Below, piece after piece: positions 33,814 through 45,078 of a stretch of 64,000 nucleotides of DNA. Position 1 is the first letter of the stretch. Each line of letters begins with the position of its first letter. The notes under the pieces are model-generated. The model was not told the DNA's origin. It worked only from the letters and a program-made list of their open reading frames with translations, and ran no database searches. Location of the stretch: positions 38,689,122 through 38,753,121 of the forward strand of contig NC_045129.1 in the NCBI RefSeq assembly GCF_007655135.1, written 5' to 3'. Position numbers and translations under genes: made by a program. This stretch comes from Punica granatum. Taxonomy: Eukaryota; Streptophyta; Magnoliopsida; Myrtales; Lythraceae.

Positions 33814-34080
33814 GCGTGACTTGCCCAAAAAGAAAATATTCGGTGGGTAATACACAATCAAGTGATTGTGTAAAACTGCACCTCCGAATGACACCGCGTG
33901 ACTTGCCCAAAAAGAAAATATTCGGTGGGTAATACACAATCAAGTGATTGTGTAAAACTGCACATCCGAATGACACCTATGAAGTAAAAAAGAGAGAGTT
34001 GTTGACGGGAACACCTGTCATTCGGAGGTGAAATTTTACACAACTACTGGATTTTGTATTACTCATCGAATATTTTCTCT
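33814..34080. repeat. 82-bp tandem duplication followed by an inverted third copy
   Basis: GCGTGACTTGCCCAAAAAGA...CTCCGAATGACAC is found at 33814 and again at 33896, 82 bp apart and nearly identical. The same module is found inverted at about 34016-34080 (TCATTCGGAGGTG ... CGAATATTTTCTC). Each direct copy has an internal palindrome (CACAATCAAGTGATTGTG). The frames read through it are not genes. Confidence 0.75.
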
Positions 34081-34230
34081 TGCCCAAAACATGTTAATGG
34101 GTTGCTCTTCATGAATTGCGTTGTTGGGCTTCCCTCTCCGACGTTGGGTTTCAAGCATTGGCTAGAATGACTCGATCAGGCCTTGTCCCCACGCGTTAGC
34201 TTCAATCAAAACTCCAAAAGTCTTAGGTTG

Positions 34231-34451
34231 CGTTTGGTTTCATAGTAGGATTTTAAAATCAGATTTTGATTTTAATTTTGAGTGGAATAAATGGGATCCA
34301 CCCTTGGATTTTGTATGAGTTATGTTGTTTTGTTGTGGAAAAAAGTGGTATAAATGAGGTCACTTTTTGACTTTGTATGAGTTATTTTGTTTTGTAGTGA
34401 GTAGAGTCAAGTTAGAATTGTAATTCTAAAATACTATCATAAAACCAAACA
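34231..34451. mobile_element. MITE with GTTTGGTTT ends
   Basis: It starts CGTTTGGTTTCATAGTAGGA and ends with the inverse ACTATCATAAAACCAAAC. About 220 bp, no coding capacity. It belongs to the same loose family as 28888-29195 and 42417-42656. Confidence 0.65.
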
Positions 34452-34866
34452 AGCACCCGTTCACGTCCAGAATTCCGCAAAGCGATGAAAATGAGTGTAA
34501 ATACCTTTATTCAAATCGGTTCGCACTTTTTCGGTGAGGCGTTATGTAATTTTGGTGCGATGGTTAAATGTGAATATTGGCAGGCATAAATACTCGAATT
34601 ATTACCGCCTTGAGTTATTTGTTTTCTTAATGATTTTTCTGACAGCCACTCAATTTCGTTCGGTCAATTATCTTTTCTCGTCGAGGTTAATTCCAAAATC
34701 TAATGATTGATTATTAGAAATAAATCAATATATTCTTGATCTTTTCCGGTGAATTATTGTTTACCATGTCATTGGAAAGAGAAGTAATTAAAAAAAAAAA
34801 AAAGAATGACAACAACCGATTTGCAAAATTAGATTCTGATTAGGGGGCCCACCAATTTGAATAGAG

Positions 34867-35193
34867 AAAACTAACAGTTTGGTCCTTGAAATTTTAGCGA
34901 TCCAACACTTAAGGACCTGAATAATTTTTGCCAACACTTGGGTCCAACATTGGCCATTTCGTTATACACTTTTGGTCCACCCGTCACCTTCTTTGACGAT
35001 AATCTCATGTGGCACCTTACCCATGAATAACTCCGTCAACAGTTTGCCACGTAACACAGATAAACGACTGCATTTTATGGACACCCCTTCCCATATAACG
35101 GAATGGCCAATGTTGGACCCAAGTGTTGGCAAAAATTATTCAGGTCCTTAAGTGTTGGTTCACTGAAATTTCAAGGACCAAACTGTTAGTTTT
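34867..35193. mobile_element. Inverted-repeat element, arms about 105 bp
   Basis: AAAACTAACAGTTTGGTCCT at the left is exactly mirrored by AGGACCAAACTGTTAGTTTT at the right. The arms continue inward (AACACTTAAGGACCTGAATA, CCAACATTGGCCATTTCGTT) with few mismatches around a short unpaired centre with CACGTGGCA-like sequence. No clear target duplication was found, so the transposon class is open. Confidence 0.75.
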
Positions 35194-35521
35194 ATAAAAT
35201 ATACATCACCTACACATCTATCTCGACCCAATCCGCTTTATTATAAAGAAAACACTACAAAGCATCTTTTTAATAATTGAGAAATAAAATTACATTAACT
35301 TCCGTTTTTTATTTTATTTTATTTTTATATATTTGAATATTTAATAATGATCACTGAAAGTAAATCATAATTTACGATCTAAATAGCAGTGATTTGCCGG
35401 CATACTATTATAGTAGTGAAATACAATATCCGTAGACAAGCTACGTTATGCGTAGGTGATATGTCCGGCATTGAAAGGATTAGACGAAGTTTAAGTCCTT
35501 AAAATCATCATAGTTGTGTCT

Positions 35522-35556
<35 letters not shown>

Positions 35557-37420
35557 TATAGAAGTTTTTGGTGAAAAAAGAAAAGAAACTATGGGTGGGC
35601 CTTCATATCACGTGCCGTAGCCCATTCCTATGCCCGCTCTAATATTCCATCCGCTGGGCCCACATCTTCTCTTTGGGGCCCACCGTGATTAACGTCACGT
35701 CCCTTCACTTATCCAGAACGTGACGCTGCCATCCATGTTGGCTCTCCATCCGCCACGTGGACCCGGGCCGCCGTCAGTAATGACGGAGATTCCATTTGCG
35801 CCGTCCCCCGGAGATAAGACAGATAGATACTAGATAGCGCCATCCCGCATCAAATTCAAACGACGGGCACCACTGACGTTCTTTGTCTCCGTTTGCTATA
35901 ATGACAGGTCTCGACGAATCAACCAATGACGATGCGTTTTTCCTCCATGTAGGACATGACTTGTCTCACGTGGCAATTTTGAAGATAAATTAATTGAATG
36001 CAACCGATCAATTGTTTTGCTCGGACCAGCAATCAGTCTTTTTGCCTCTTCAAGAATTCATAGGAAAGAAACATTTCGAATCAGCCTGTTGAAACGACAT
36101 GCATAATATCAAATTGACAAGTTGAAGCCCACGATTTCCTTATTTATCGATCGATGATCTAACCCAAAAGTTTTTATTAAAATATCTATATATCTATCTT
36201 TAATGAGTTTGATTCAGAATGCTTGGTTTATAGTATGCTCTATGAAAGTACCCTAATTTATCCGATCACTAAATCATAACCTGAAGCATGACTATTACAC
36301 AATGAATTTGCACCCTTACACGACTTAAAAGCAAGATGTTTTGGTTCGGTTCTAATTTTCTCTTGGCTATTGGTTCAATTCTGATTTGCTTGACTAGCCT
36401 TTCACTTTATTTGAATCGGGAAATGAAGGTGACTACGGAATTGTTATCAAATTATTATTAAAAATGTAAAATAAATTATGCTTCCATCCTTATTAGTGGA
36501 ACTTGATATACTACTTCATTAATCCTGGTTGAGTGGAGCTTCTTGAAATCAAAGTTGAATTGTGCGATTATTAAAGTTCAATCATTACTTTTTTATCTTC
36601 AATCACATTATTGTAACCCCACTTAAATAAATAAATAAATAAATATAAATACTTTTTTTATCAACATATTTATTTGTCTTTTACCTTTTTCAATGGTAAT
36701 GAAGTTAAATTTCGAAATTTAACCCTATTACCAATTGAACTCTTATTTTAGTTTGGTTCTTTTTTTTTTTCTCCACAAACATAAATTATTAAAATACATA
36801 ATATTAATCGATTTCTTTTTTATCTTCCTAATTTTCGGAATCAAGAAAAAAAGTTAAAATGGTTTTATGTGGGTGGGGAAAATTAATAAAATTAAATTAA
36901 AAGAAGAAATAGGAATAAAATTGAAGTGGAGGGTCACGAATTTCTCCGACGTGTGACGCAACGTAATTCTCGAGGGACGCGAGGCAGCAAGAAGCCACAT
37001 GATCCGAAAGCTCGCCACGTGTCCCCATCCAACGAGACCAAGGGAGCTGGTGGGCCACCCATTAGGGGAGAAGAACCGGTCCCTCGAGGCTCCGCCAATA
37101 ACCGGCTGTAGCCGGTGGACCACCGGGGAATTACCGATAGATCTGGTAGGGGGGTGGTTGTCTGTTGGGTATAATAGAGCGCTCGTGGGGGTTTAAGGCC
37201 TACGGTTTTGAGTGGTTGTCAGAGGGTTTTACCGATCAGAAAGAGAGAGAAAAGAAGGGAAACAAAAGATTCCTCCACCCTCAATCATGGGATAGAGTCG
37301 TAGAATGTGAAGCTCTTGATCTTCGGATCCCCCGGCAGCTCTCCCATCCCACAATTCTCCTGTGAATTTCCTGGAATTCTCAGCTCAATTTCGACTTCTG
37401 GACCGGCGCCATTGTTTGAG
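35194..37420. other. Spacer and promoter/first exon region of the TRP1-type gene
   Basis: AT-rich DNA with a GT/TA microsatellite (35524-35560) and a TAAA-type run near 36630-36650. At 36920-37420 it changes to GC-richer sequence that is likely promoter and first noncoding exon of the telomere-binding gene. Small frames at 36854-37365 have no recognisable content. Confidence 0.5.
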
Positions 37421-37666
37421 GTGAGCACAGATCAGTTGCCTCGGGTTGCTGTGCCTGGCCCTGGAGAATTTTCAAGGATTTAACGTTTTTGTGGAATTTT
37501 TCTGACACCTGAGAGGCTAGAAGCTGAATATTTTGGAATTTTTTTTACCCGTTTTCCTTTTTTGGAAAAAAAATTATGATCTTTTTTGAAATCTTTTTGG
37601 TTTGATTAAACTCTGTCTTTTGGCGAAATTGGGGTTGAAGGTGCTAACCAACGATCTCTGTCGGAC

Positions 37667-37701
<35 letters not shown>

Positions 37702-37828
37702 TTGATTTTCGAGGAGTTCAGTTCTACGTAGAAAAGTAGCAGCATGAATGACACGACATGATCGAGATAAGTGTTTTTTGAAATTTTTTTTAAAAAAGAA
37801 AGTAATTCTTTTGTTTTGGTTCTTGCAG
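37421..37828 (+). other. Probable 5' UTR intron of the TRP1-type gene
   Basis: Donor GTGAGCAC at 37421 and acceptor TCTTGCAG ending at 37828, with T-rich sequence and a TTA microsatellite (37668-37697) between. Splicing is inferred from the signals only. Confidence 0.5.
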
Positions 37829-38154
37829 GGCCTGTGATTCCTTCTCTAGCAAGTTTCTCTCCCTTTTCATCTTAAACATGCAAATGAAGTCCATTTCGTG
37901 AATTTTTCCATCAAAAACCGTTTTCGCAACACAGAAGTAACATGGTTGATGCTGTCTTCAACCTGGATTTAGAGTTTTTAAGCCTTGTTTTTTTCGTTTG
38001 GGTTAATTGCAATGCAATGGAAATTCTCATGCTGCTGGGTTTTGGATTAGGTTCTGGAGGTTTGTGCAATCGAATTACGGTTACCTTCCAAATGGATTGA
38101 AGAATACCAGTTCCCTGCATCTTATGTCTCCGTTTTTGGTATGATCTCTGCGAT

Positions 38155-41100
38155 ATGGTGTTGAATAGGAGGTTAGAATATGGATTCAATGGCTATCAGG
38201 TGCCTGCAATGCCTCGGGCTGCCCGATCAGCTAGAGTAAGCTTCTTTCACAATCATTCATCGATTTCATTTTCGCCAATTTCAACGTCCGTAGCATCTGA
38301 CTATGGATCTCTGACCTGAGCCTTCTGATGCTTTCATGTTTCTCTAGAGGAGAGGTTCGCCTAACAAGAAAGTTGAAGACAATAACATGTGTGCATTCGA
38401 CTTATTGGCCACCGTAGCTGGTAAGCTATTGGTCGGGAAAGATAGTTCTCCCTCTTCAAGCAATTTGTCGACTAAACAAGATCAGTGTGCAATCACTGTT
38501 GGCAACATTAAGGAAGAATTTCAGGCTCCGCAGAAACAGTTGGAACTGCAACCATATGACCAAGGATCCGGTGATATGATCTGCTTGGGTCCGAAACTTG
38601 TACCTGACTATCACAATCCTGTTAATTCTTTTAAAGAAGCTAATAAGGACGCACTGGGGTGCGCAGATACAATAGTAAATTCAGATGGCTCAGGTGGGTT
38701 AGCTTCTGAGAAGTTAGGAAAAGATGAAATGAGATATTTTGCTGAGAAGGTAACATTAGGTTCAGTTGAACATGGAAAACCTTCCAATTATAACTCGGAG
38801 GATGAAACCAAGAGGAAGAATGTGGTGGAACTGCTTAATTCCGGGAATGCTCCCCATGGTACCGGAGCCAATATGTACAGTGCTATAGGGGATCAAGTTG
38901 TTTGGGATGCAAAACCTCTTGTACAAATTAGTTCATACAGTAATGCCAAGATGTCTTTTAAAGAGACTGAGGAGCCTGGTCCTCGTAATTTATTTTCCCA
39001 GGTTAGGGATAATGTAGCATTAGATAGTAAAGATGATGACGAAAACTCCTCGGGGTGCACCCACCGTAGCACCACAAAGAACTCCTTTAAGCCTGCCCCA
39101 TGTATGGGAGACCGGAGAATCAGGAAGGTACTGGCTTCTAAATATTGGAAAGTAGCTACAAAGTGGAAGGAGAAGCTGTTTTCTAGAAATGGTAAGTTTA
39201 TTAGCTAAAGTTTTACGTTTTTTCCCTCCTGTCTTGGGTTATAATCCTGGCAAACTTACTGGTGGTCGGTATGCATCTGCAGATGTGGATTTGAAGGCTG
39301 ATGGCTTTGACAAGAAGAGCTTTTATAAACGCCAGAGATCTCAGCGGAACTTCCCTTTCAAGAAGAGGAAATTTTTTGATTTGAATTGTGAATCGAACTC
39401 TGACGGAGAAATTAGTGGAGATAGCTGTGGTTGGTTTTCGATTATGCATCTGCTTTCTCTAGTTAGTACTCGTTTTTTCCTTTGTTAGTGGGATAATCAT
39501 GCCCGCATTTACATGTTTGTCCCGCTTCTCTTGCAGCTGATCGGGAAATGTCATCAGTTGCAGGACAGCATTCACCATACCAGTCTGCAAATCCCCATGG
39601 TAAGTGAGCTTTTGATGACAAAATGAAAACTATGTAACTGGTCTTCAGAATCTAAGAGTCATGAATTTATTTTTTTTCCCTTTTACCTAGTGAGGGTGAG
39701 GATCGAGTCTTTTAGGGTGCCAGAGCTATTCATCGAGATTCCAGAAACTGCTACAGTTGGTTCCTTGAAGGTACGGTTTTGTCGCTTCTCGTGCAAATAC
39801 TTTTCCTTAGATCCCTCTCATTGCAATGATTTTGTTATTCTTATTGATAAATGGTTTTCCCTCTACTCTTATTTGTTTATTTCTCGGCATCTACAAAATT
39901 CTGATGGTCATCATTATTTTTTTTTACTTAATATTGGCCCAGAGGACAGTTATGGAAGCTGTGACTGCAATTCTTGGAGGTGAATTACGTGTAGGTGTTG
40001 TACTTCAGGGGAAGAAAGTTGGAGATGACAGTAAAACTCTAGCACAGACTGGAATTTGTCATGGCAATAATCAGGTTGATGCTTTGGGTTTTACACTTGA
40101 GCCTAACTCTTCACAGGATCTCCGTTCTGCAACTCCAAGGTCCAGCCCCTCTCTTGTTCGTCGCAATACATCCTACCCTCACTCGAGGTAAAGAAAAGGA
40201 GAAGTTGCAAATTACAGTAAATGCTCGAGAGTTTCGCAATAGAATACTGGTGCTTTAGCGGATACAAGTCTTAGATGATGCAGCCTGATATTTGTATCTT
40301 GATGCAACTCTAATATGTGTATCTAACTTTGGGTTAGAAATTGTTTGGTTAAAGAATCTTTCAGAAGATTCTTATTTGGCCTTCCTCATCAGGTATCCAC
40401 CTGCTCGAACTGAAGCTCGTGAGGGAATTTTTGATGAGCCTCAAGCGGTCAACAATTTAGGGAACTCAGCTGAGAGTGACCGTGGTTCAGCTACCTCTCC
40501 AACTGACCTATCAAACAAGGGCCTTGCAGACTCTAAGGCACTTGTGCCAGTCTCTGCTCTGAACAGGGAGACTCTCGCTGTGGTTCCAGTTCGTCGGAAA
40601 TCAAAACATTCTGAGATCGCCCAGCGACGCATTCGTAGACCCTTCTCTGTTGCTGAGGTGGAAGCTCTTGTTCAAGCCGTTGAAAAACTCGGCACTGGAA
40701 GGTATGCATGATCGAATCACAATCATCATCTAGAAAAAAAGAAGCTGGTCAAAGCTTGGAAACAAGGCCCTTTAGGTAGGGGGGGTGCAGTACTGATACT
40801 GTTTGTGATTTTCACTTTTTTCCATGGAGCTGAACAAAGCTTTTCTCTTTAACTCTGCAGGTGGCGAGACGTTAAGCTTCGGGCCTTTGATAGTGTGAAA
40901 CATCGGACTTATGTCGACTTGAAGGTGAGGATTTTAAACTGCAGACTGTATTTCATGAGGATCCCTTTTTCGGTTGTTATGTTTACCATATTTCCTTTTA
41001 CTACTCCATCTCCATTTTGAGATCTGACTCCTGTTATCGAGATCTGCATTGGCAGACAGACAGAAATAGAGATAACGAGATAATATGCAGGACAAGTGGA

Positions 41101-41291
41101 AGACGCTGGTGCACACAGCGAGAATCTCCCCGCAGCAGAGGAGGGGGGAGCCGGTGCCTCAGGAGCTGCTGGACAGAGTCCTAACTGCCCATGCCTACTG
41201 GTCCCAACAACAAGCCAAGCAACAGCTCAAGCACCACCATCGCCGCCACCACCACCATCACCACCAACCCGAGACCCGTCTCCTCCTCTGA
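38155..41291 (+). CDS. TRP1: Telomere repeat-binding protein (TRP1/TBP1-type, Myb telobox)
   Basis: Nine coding exons: 38155-38235, 38348-39191, 39283-39429, 39537-39599, 39691-39770, 39943-40187, 40393-40701, 40861-40924 and 41091-41291. They give 677 residues. Features in order: MVLNRRLEYGFNGYQVP, SFDLLA-type block (CAFDLLATVAGKLL), basic nuclear region (FPFKKRKFFDL), a ubiquitin-like region (SFRVPELFIEIPETATVGSL to about residue 420) and a Myb/telobox domain (RRIRRPFSVAEVEALVQAVE, residues about 570-650, including VDLKDKWKTLVHTA). The extra helix after the telobox (PQQRRGEPVPQELL) is present, as in plant TRFL family 1 proteins. These bind double-stranded TTTAGGG repeats. The C-terminus is unusual in being His-rich. 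Two donors are weak (exon 3 uses GTTGGT). Confidence 0.92.
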
Positions 41292-42416
41292 TCCGATTCC
41301 TCAGAAGTGCACGGGAAAGGATCAGATATTCGATATCGTTTAAGGAAGGTACATCTACTGTATCTAATTATGTAATTTTCTTACTTGTATTGTCTGCTCC
41401 GTGTTCTGGTGACTTGTAAAAAAGCAAATGACGAAAAGGGATTGGGAAGTCCTCCTGTAAATGGGAGAGCAAATTCTTTCCTTCCTTTGTTTTTTAGCTG
41501 TTGTCTATGGCACACTCCCATGAAATTTCCTTCTGTGGATAGGACATGTTGTAAATGTCTTTTTTACCGGAATAAGACCCCTTCCGAGTTAATAAATATG
41601 TTATCTAGTAGCTTATCCGACACGCGTGAGATGTTATAATTAACATCGCATTCGAGCACGAGCTTATTCCTTTTGTCATTTTCAATAGATAAGTAATTTT
41701 GGTTGAGAATTGCAGATAAGCAAGTATGGAGACTGGGTAGGTTTTCTGGCCAGAATTCAGCTGGCCGTCTCTTTCGTTTCTCTTTTGAGGGATAAGCATT
41801 AGGTGCCATCTGCTGAGGGAAAAATTAAAAAAAAATTTTAAAAAAAAAGAAAAAAAAAATTCCAACGCTTATGTGGTGGGGAAGAAAAACTGAGAGTTCA
41901 CTTTGGATAATGAAGAGATCATTTTCTTTTATTTATACTTGTGTGGTAAGAAAGATTTTTAATTTCATTTATTATCACCAGATTACTGATGAACCGTTGG
42001 TCATTTTCTTGTAATATATACTTTTACTGATAGTCATCTAGTAAATCGATACCGTGCCTCGAGAAAATCTCATCTTATGAGAAACGATGAATATGGTCGG
42101 TGATGTGATTTTCTTTATAAGACCATATGATCAGTCGCAACGATCGTTCTACTTATGATTTGCGAAAGATTATACCGACACAAATATGGTCCAAATTTAT
42201 GTTTTTCAATTTTATATAAGCCAATAAAGTATGAAGCTAGTACTTTCTTATATGTTGGGGGTGGGGGCGTGGAAGGAGGGACCCAAAAAAAAAAGAAAAT
42301 GAAAAAACGAGGGAACGTTCTTAACTCTAGATGGGCTCGGTGTCAGGGCTATCTGGGCCAAGCGTGGGCATGATCACAGTGGGCCTCTATGACTGATCCG
42401 GCCCAATACAACGCTA

Positions 42417-42656
42417 TGTTTGGTTTCAGAGTCGCGATTTAAAATTTTAACTTTAACTTTAACTCAATACACTACACAATAAAACATATTTTTCCAAAGT
42501 CAAACTGATGGGCCCCATATATTATTTAATATACAATAACATACACTACCTAATACACTACACAACAAAACTGATGGGATCCACAGGCCCTACATTTTTT
42601 TTTTCATAATCAAAATCAAAGTTACAAATTCAAAACTTTAACTCTGAAATCAAACG
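42417..42656. mobile_element. MITE with GTTTGGTTTCAGAG ends
   Basis: TGTTTGGTTTCAGAGTCGC at the left mirrors ACTCTGAAATCAAACG at the right. The interior is AT-rich (TTTAACTTTAACTTTAACT against the inverse). No coding capacity. Confidence 0.65.
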
Positions 42657-43794
42657 CACTGATAGGGTAACTTCGTCGTTGAATCGAGAACGGCACATGA
42701 CCGGGACAATGAGTCGTGCTAATTGGCGAAAACAACTTCGAAGAAGTTTCTGGGGGCAGAAGAAAGAAACTGAGCAAAAAAGCGAGTTGGAAAATTCAAA
42801 GCCGTTCACACGGCAAAAGGCGATGAGAAGATGAGACGAAATATGAAAGAAGCACCAAAAGTCATGTCCACTTTTATCTTTAAAAATATAAAGGATGAGC
42901 CGACACTTTCTGACAATGATGATTTTGCAATATTAAACCCTAATACGATCACCAATCAAACCCATTTAATTTGAAATTAGCCGAGTCTCCAATCCTAATC
43001 CGAAGAAGACTTTGCCTCTCTTGGAAAATTAATGGACGGGACAATTCCTTCCTAGAAAAAAAGATGTCTAATTGGTTTATTCATTAGTGGAGTCCAGTAG
43101 ATCTATAATTATATAAATGACTTGGACATCCAATCCGATCCATGTCTTGGTTTCTAGAGCTTTGTGGAAATCTGCTTGCTGTTTAATATAAATGTGGGTT
43201 CCAGAAAAAAAAAAGTGGTAAAATGCGAGTGAGAGCTGTTGAAGTCATCGTTTTCTTTTCCCCTTTTCTACTTTCTTTCGCACTGTTATGCACAACTGCA
43301 AGAGCTCCCTACTGCAAAGCATTATCGAGCGCGACAGAGTCGTCCGAATCGGAAATGATGCTGGGATTTATGTACGACTGAACCGTCATCAAGTTCGAGT
43401 TCCTCTTAAGAACTAAGAACCAGTTTGCAACGTGTTCCATGCGTAACAACTATATGTAGAGTCTCTGATCGTAGACTGTCCAACTACGACGTTACCTCAA
43501 GTAAGCCTTCGGCATCCAGAGGTTGACCATACATATGTACTTGTAGGGTTCTAATTTAGCATGCAAAATGTCATAAATTTGCTCGCTCTTTTGTTCGTTT
43601 CTTTGTAATCCACACTCAATCTCAGGTGGTCGAGTGGTCCTAACTCATGCAAAGTAGCCATAAAATCCCAGGACTTGCTCGGTACATATTCGGCACACAT
43701 ACAGGAAAAGTAACACCTATTCGCTTGCGAATCAAGCACTCGATAATTCGGAGTTGGAGTTAGTGAAAGTTGCGGACTTTATTTGATTTTAGCT

Positions 43795-44030
43795 CCATTT
43801 ATCTTTAAATTTAACGAAACAATTATTACTTTTTTTAAAAAAATTTTAACAATTCAATTCAATATTTAATACTGAATTCATTCAACTATTCATTATCTAT
43901 AATTTAACAACGCAATCATTACTTTCTCTCAATTATTCATTATCTTTTTTCACATTTTCTTATAATTCAATAACACAATCATTACTTTTTTATTTTCTCC
44001 ATTCACCTTATTATTACAACCCCAATTAAA
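43795..44030 (-). mobile_element. Degenerate MITE, inverted relative to 47836-48141
   Basis: Read on the minus strand the interior repeats the AAAGTAATGATTGTGTTATT...GAATAGTTGA pattern of the copies at 47836 and 60826. The ends are eroded. Confidence 0.5.
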
Positions 44031-44546
44031 TATAAATATATATATATACATAGTTAGAATGGCGTAGGGTTAACTCAAATCTATTTCCAAATAACGCGTA
44101 GTAATTCTCTTTTCTGTCCGCTGGCACTTGACCAAATCGGACGTCGTTGCGGTCGGATTGCCCGTTGTTAAGTTAAGACCAAATACGGACGCGCTTAACC
44201 ATCACGATTAAAATGCTTTAGCAATTCACCTAATAAAAAATGCTTTAGTAATTAACCCGGGAATGGGGTCATCACGAGGGGGACCGCTCAGACACCGCCA
44301 CGTGTTGCGGGGCCCCACCGAGTTGACTGCACCTTTAAGTCCGCCCAGGTACGAGCGACAGGCCTACGGTGTGCTCAACCCGACCAACCAGTAGTAGGCA
44401 GCCGCGTCACAATGCGTTATGACGTTTCGTCATCCTGTTCGCGGGAGCTTATCCATCAGTAGTATCGGATGCAGAATATCAAAAACCAGCTGATGGACTG
44501 CTCGTTTAGAATACGATGAATGACCCGAAATAGACGCACTTCCTCT

Positions 44547-44583
<37 letters not shown>

Positions 44584-44717
44584 CTCCCCTCCCTTCGTCT
44601 CTGAGAGGTTCTGAGGAAGCTTAAGCTTAGCTCGTGAGGCTCTTTCTGCTATGACGAGGAAGCTACCGACCTCTTGCCGGCGCCGCGTCTTCGCTGTCCC
44701 TCATCCCTCTTGATCGG

Positions 44718-44961
44718 GTAAGCTCAACCCTCCTAGTAGTCTGACTCTCGCCCCTTTATACTGTTCCCGATGAAGCTCATGCTCAACCATAGTTTGTTAG
44801 GTCATCTGTTTTGGGAAAGTTCTAGCGAAAGTAGTATTCCGATGTTTAGGTTTATTTCTCGATTAAGGTTCGCCGCCGAGTCCGATGTTATTCTTTCCTT
44901 GGCTGCCAGTTCTGTGATGCGAATTATCGATTTGATTTGTTCATCTGTTGCTTAATTGTAG
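44718..44961 (+). other. Probable 5' UTR intron of the first GRAS gene
   Basis: Donor GTAAGCTC at 44718 and acceptor AATTGTAG ending at 44961. An intron in the leader and none in the coding part is common in LISCL GRAS genes. The small frame at 44770-44955 lies wholly inside it. Confidence 0.55.
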
Positions 44962-45078
44962 GGAATTTCGTGGAACTTACATCGAGCTTGATTTTGAGAG
45001 TACATGTTCTGAGGCTCTGAGCTATATGGAGCTTTCTATTTGAGGAGATACTGAGTTTACACGGATTGAAAGACGAGC

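Larger units (their letters stand above)
41292..44717. other. Spacer between the TRP1-type gene and the first GRAS gene
   Basis: The 3' UTR of the telomere-binding gene probably ends around 41590-41600 (AATAAATATG). Beyond it the DNA is AT-rich with two MITE copies listed separately. From about 44060 a GC-richer region is likely promoter of the GRAS gene, with a CT microsatellite at about 44550-44580 in the presumed 5' UTR. No gene is supported. Confidence 0.5.

Noticed and set aside
33814..34080. CRISPR-like spacing of the repeats
   Set aside because: Only two direct copies plus an inverted one in a plant genome; there are no arrays of spacers and no cas genes.
44770..44955. 61-residue frame before the first GRAS gene, possible regulatory upstream ORF
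   Set aside because: It lies wholly within the predicted leader intron.
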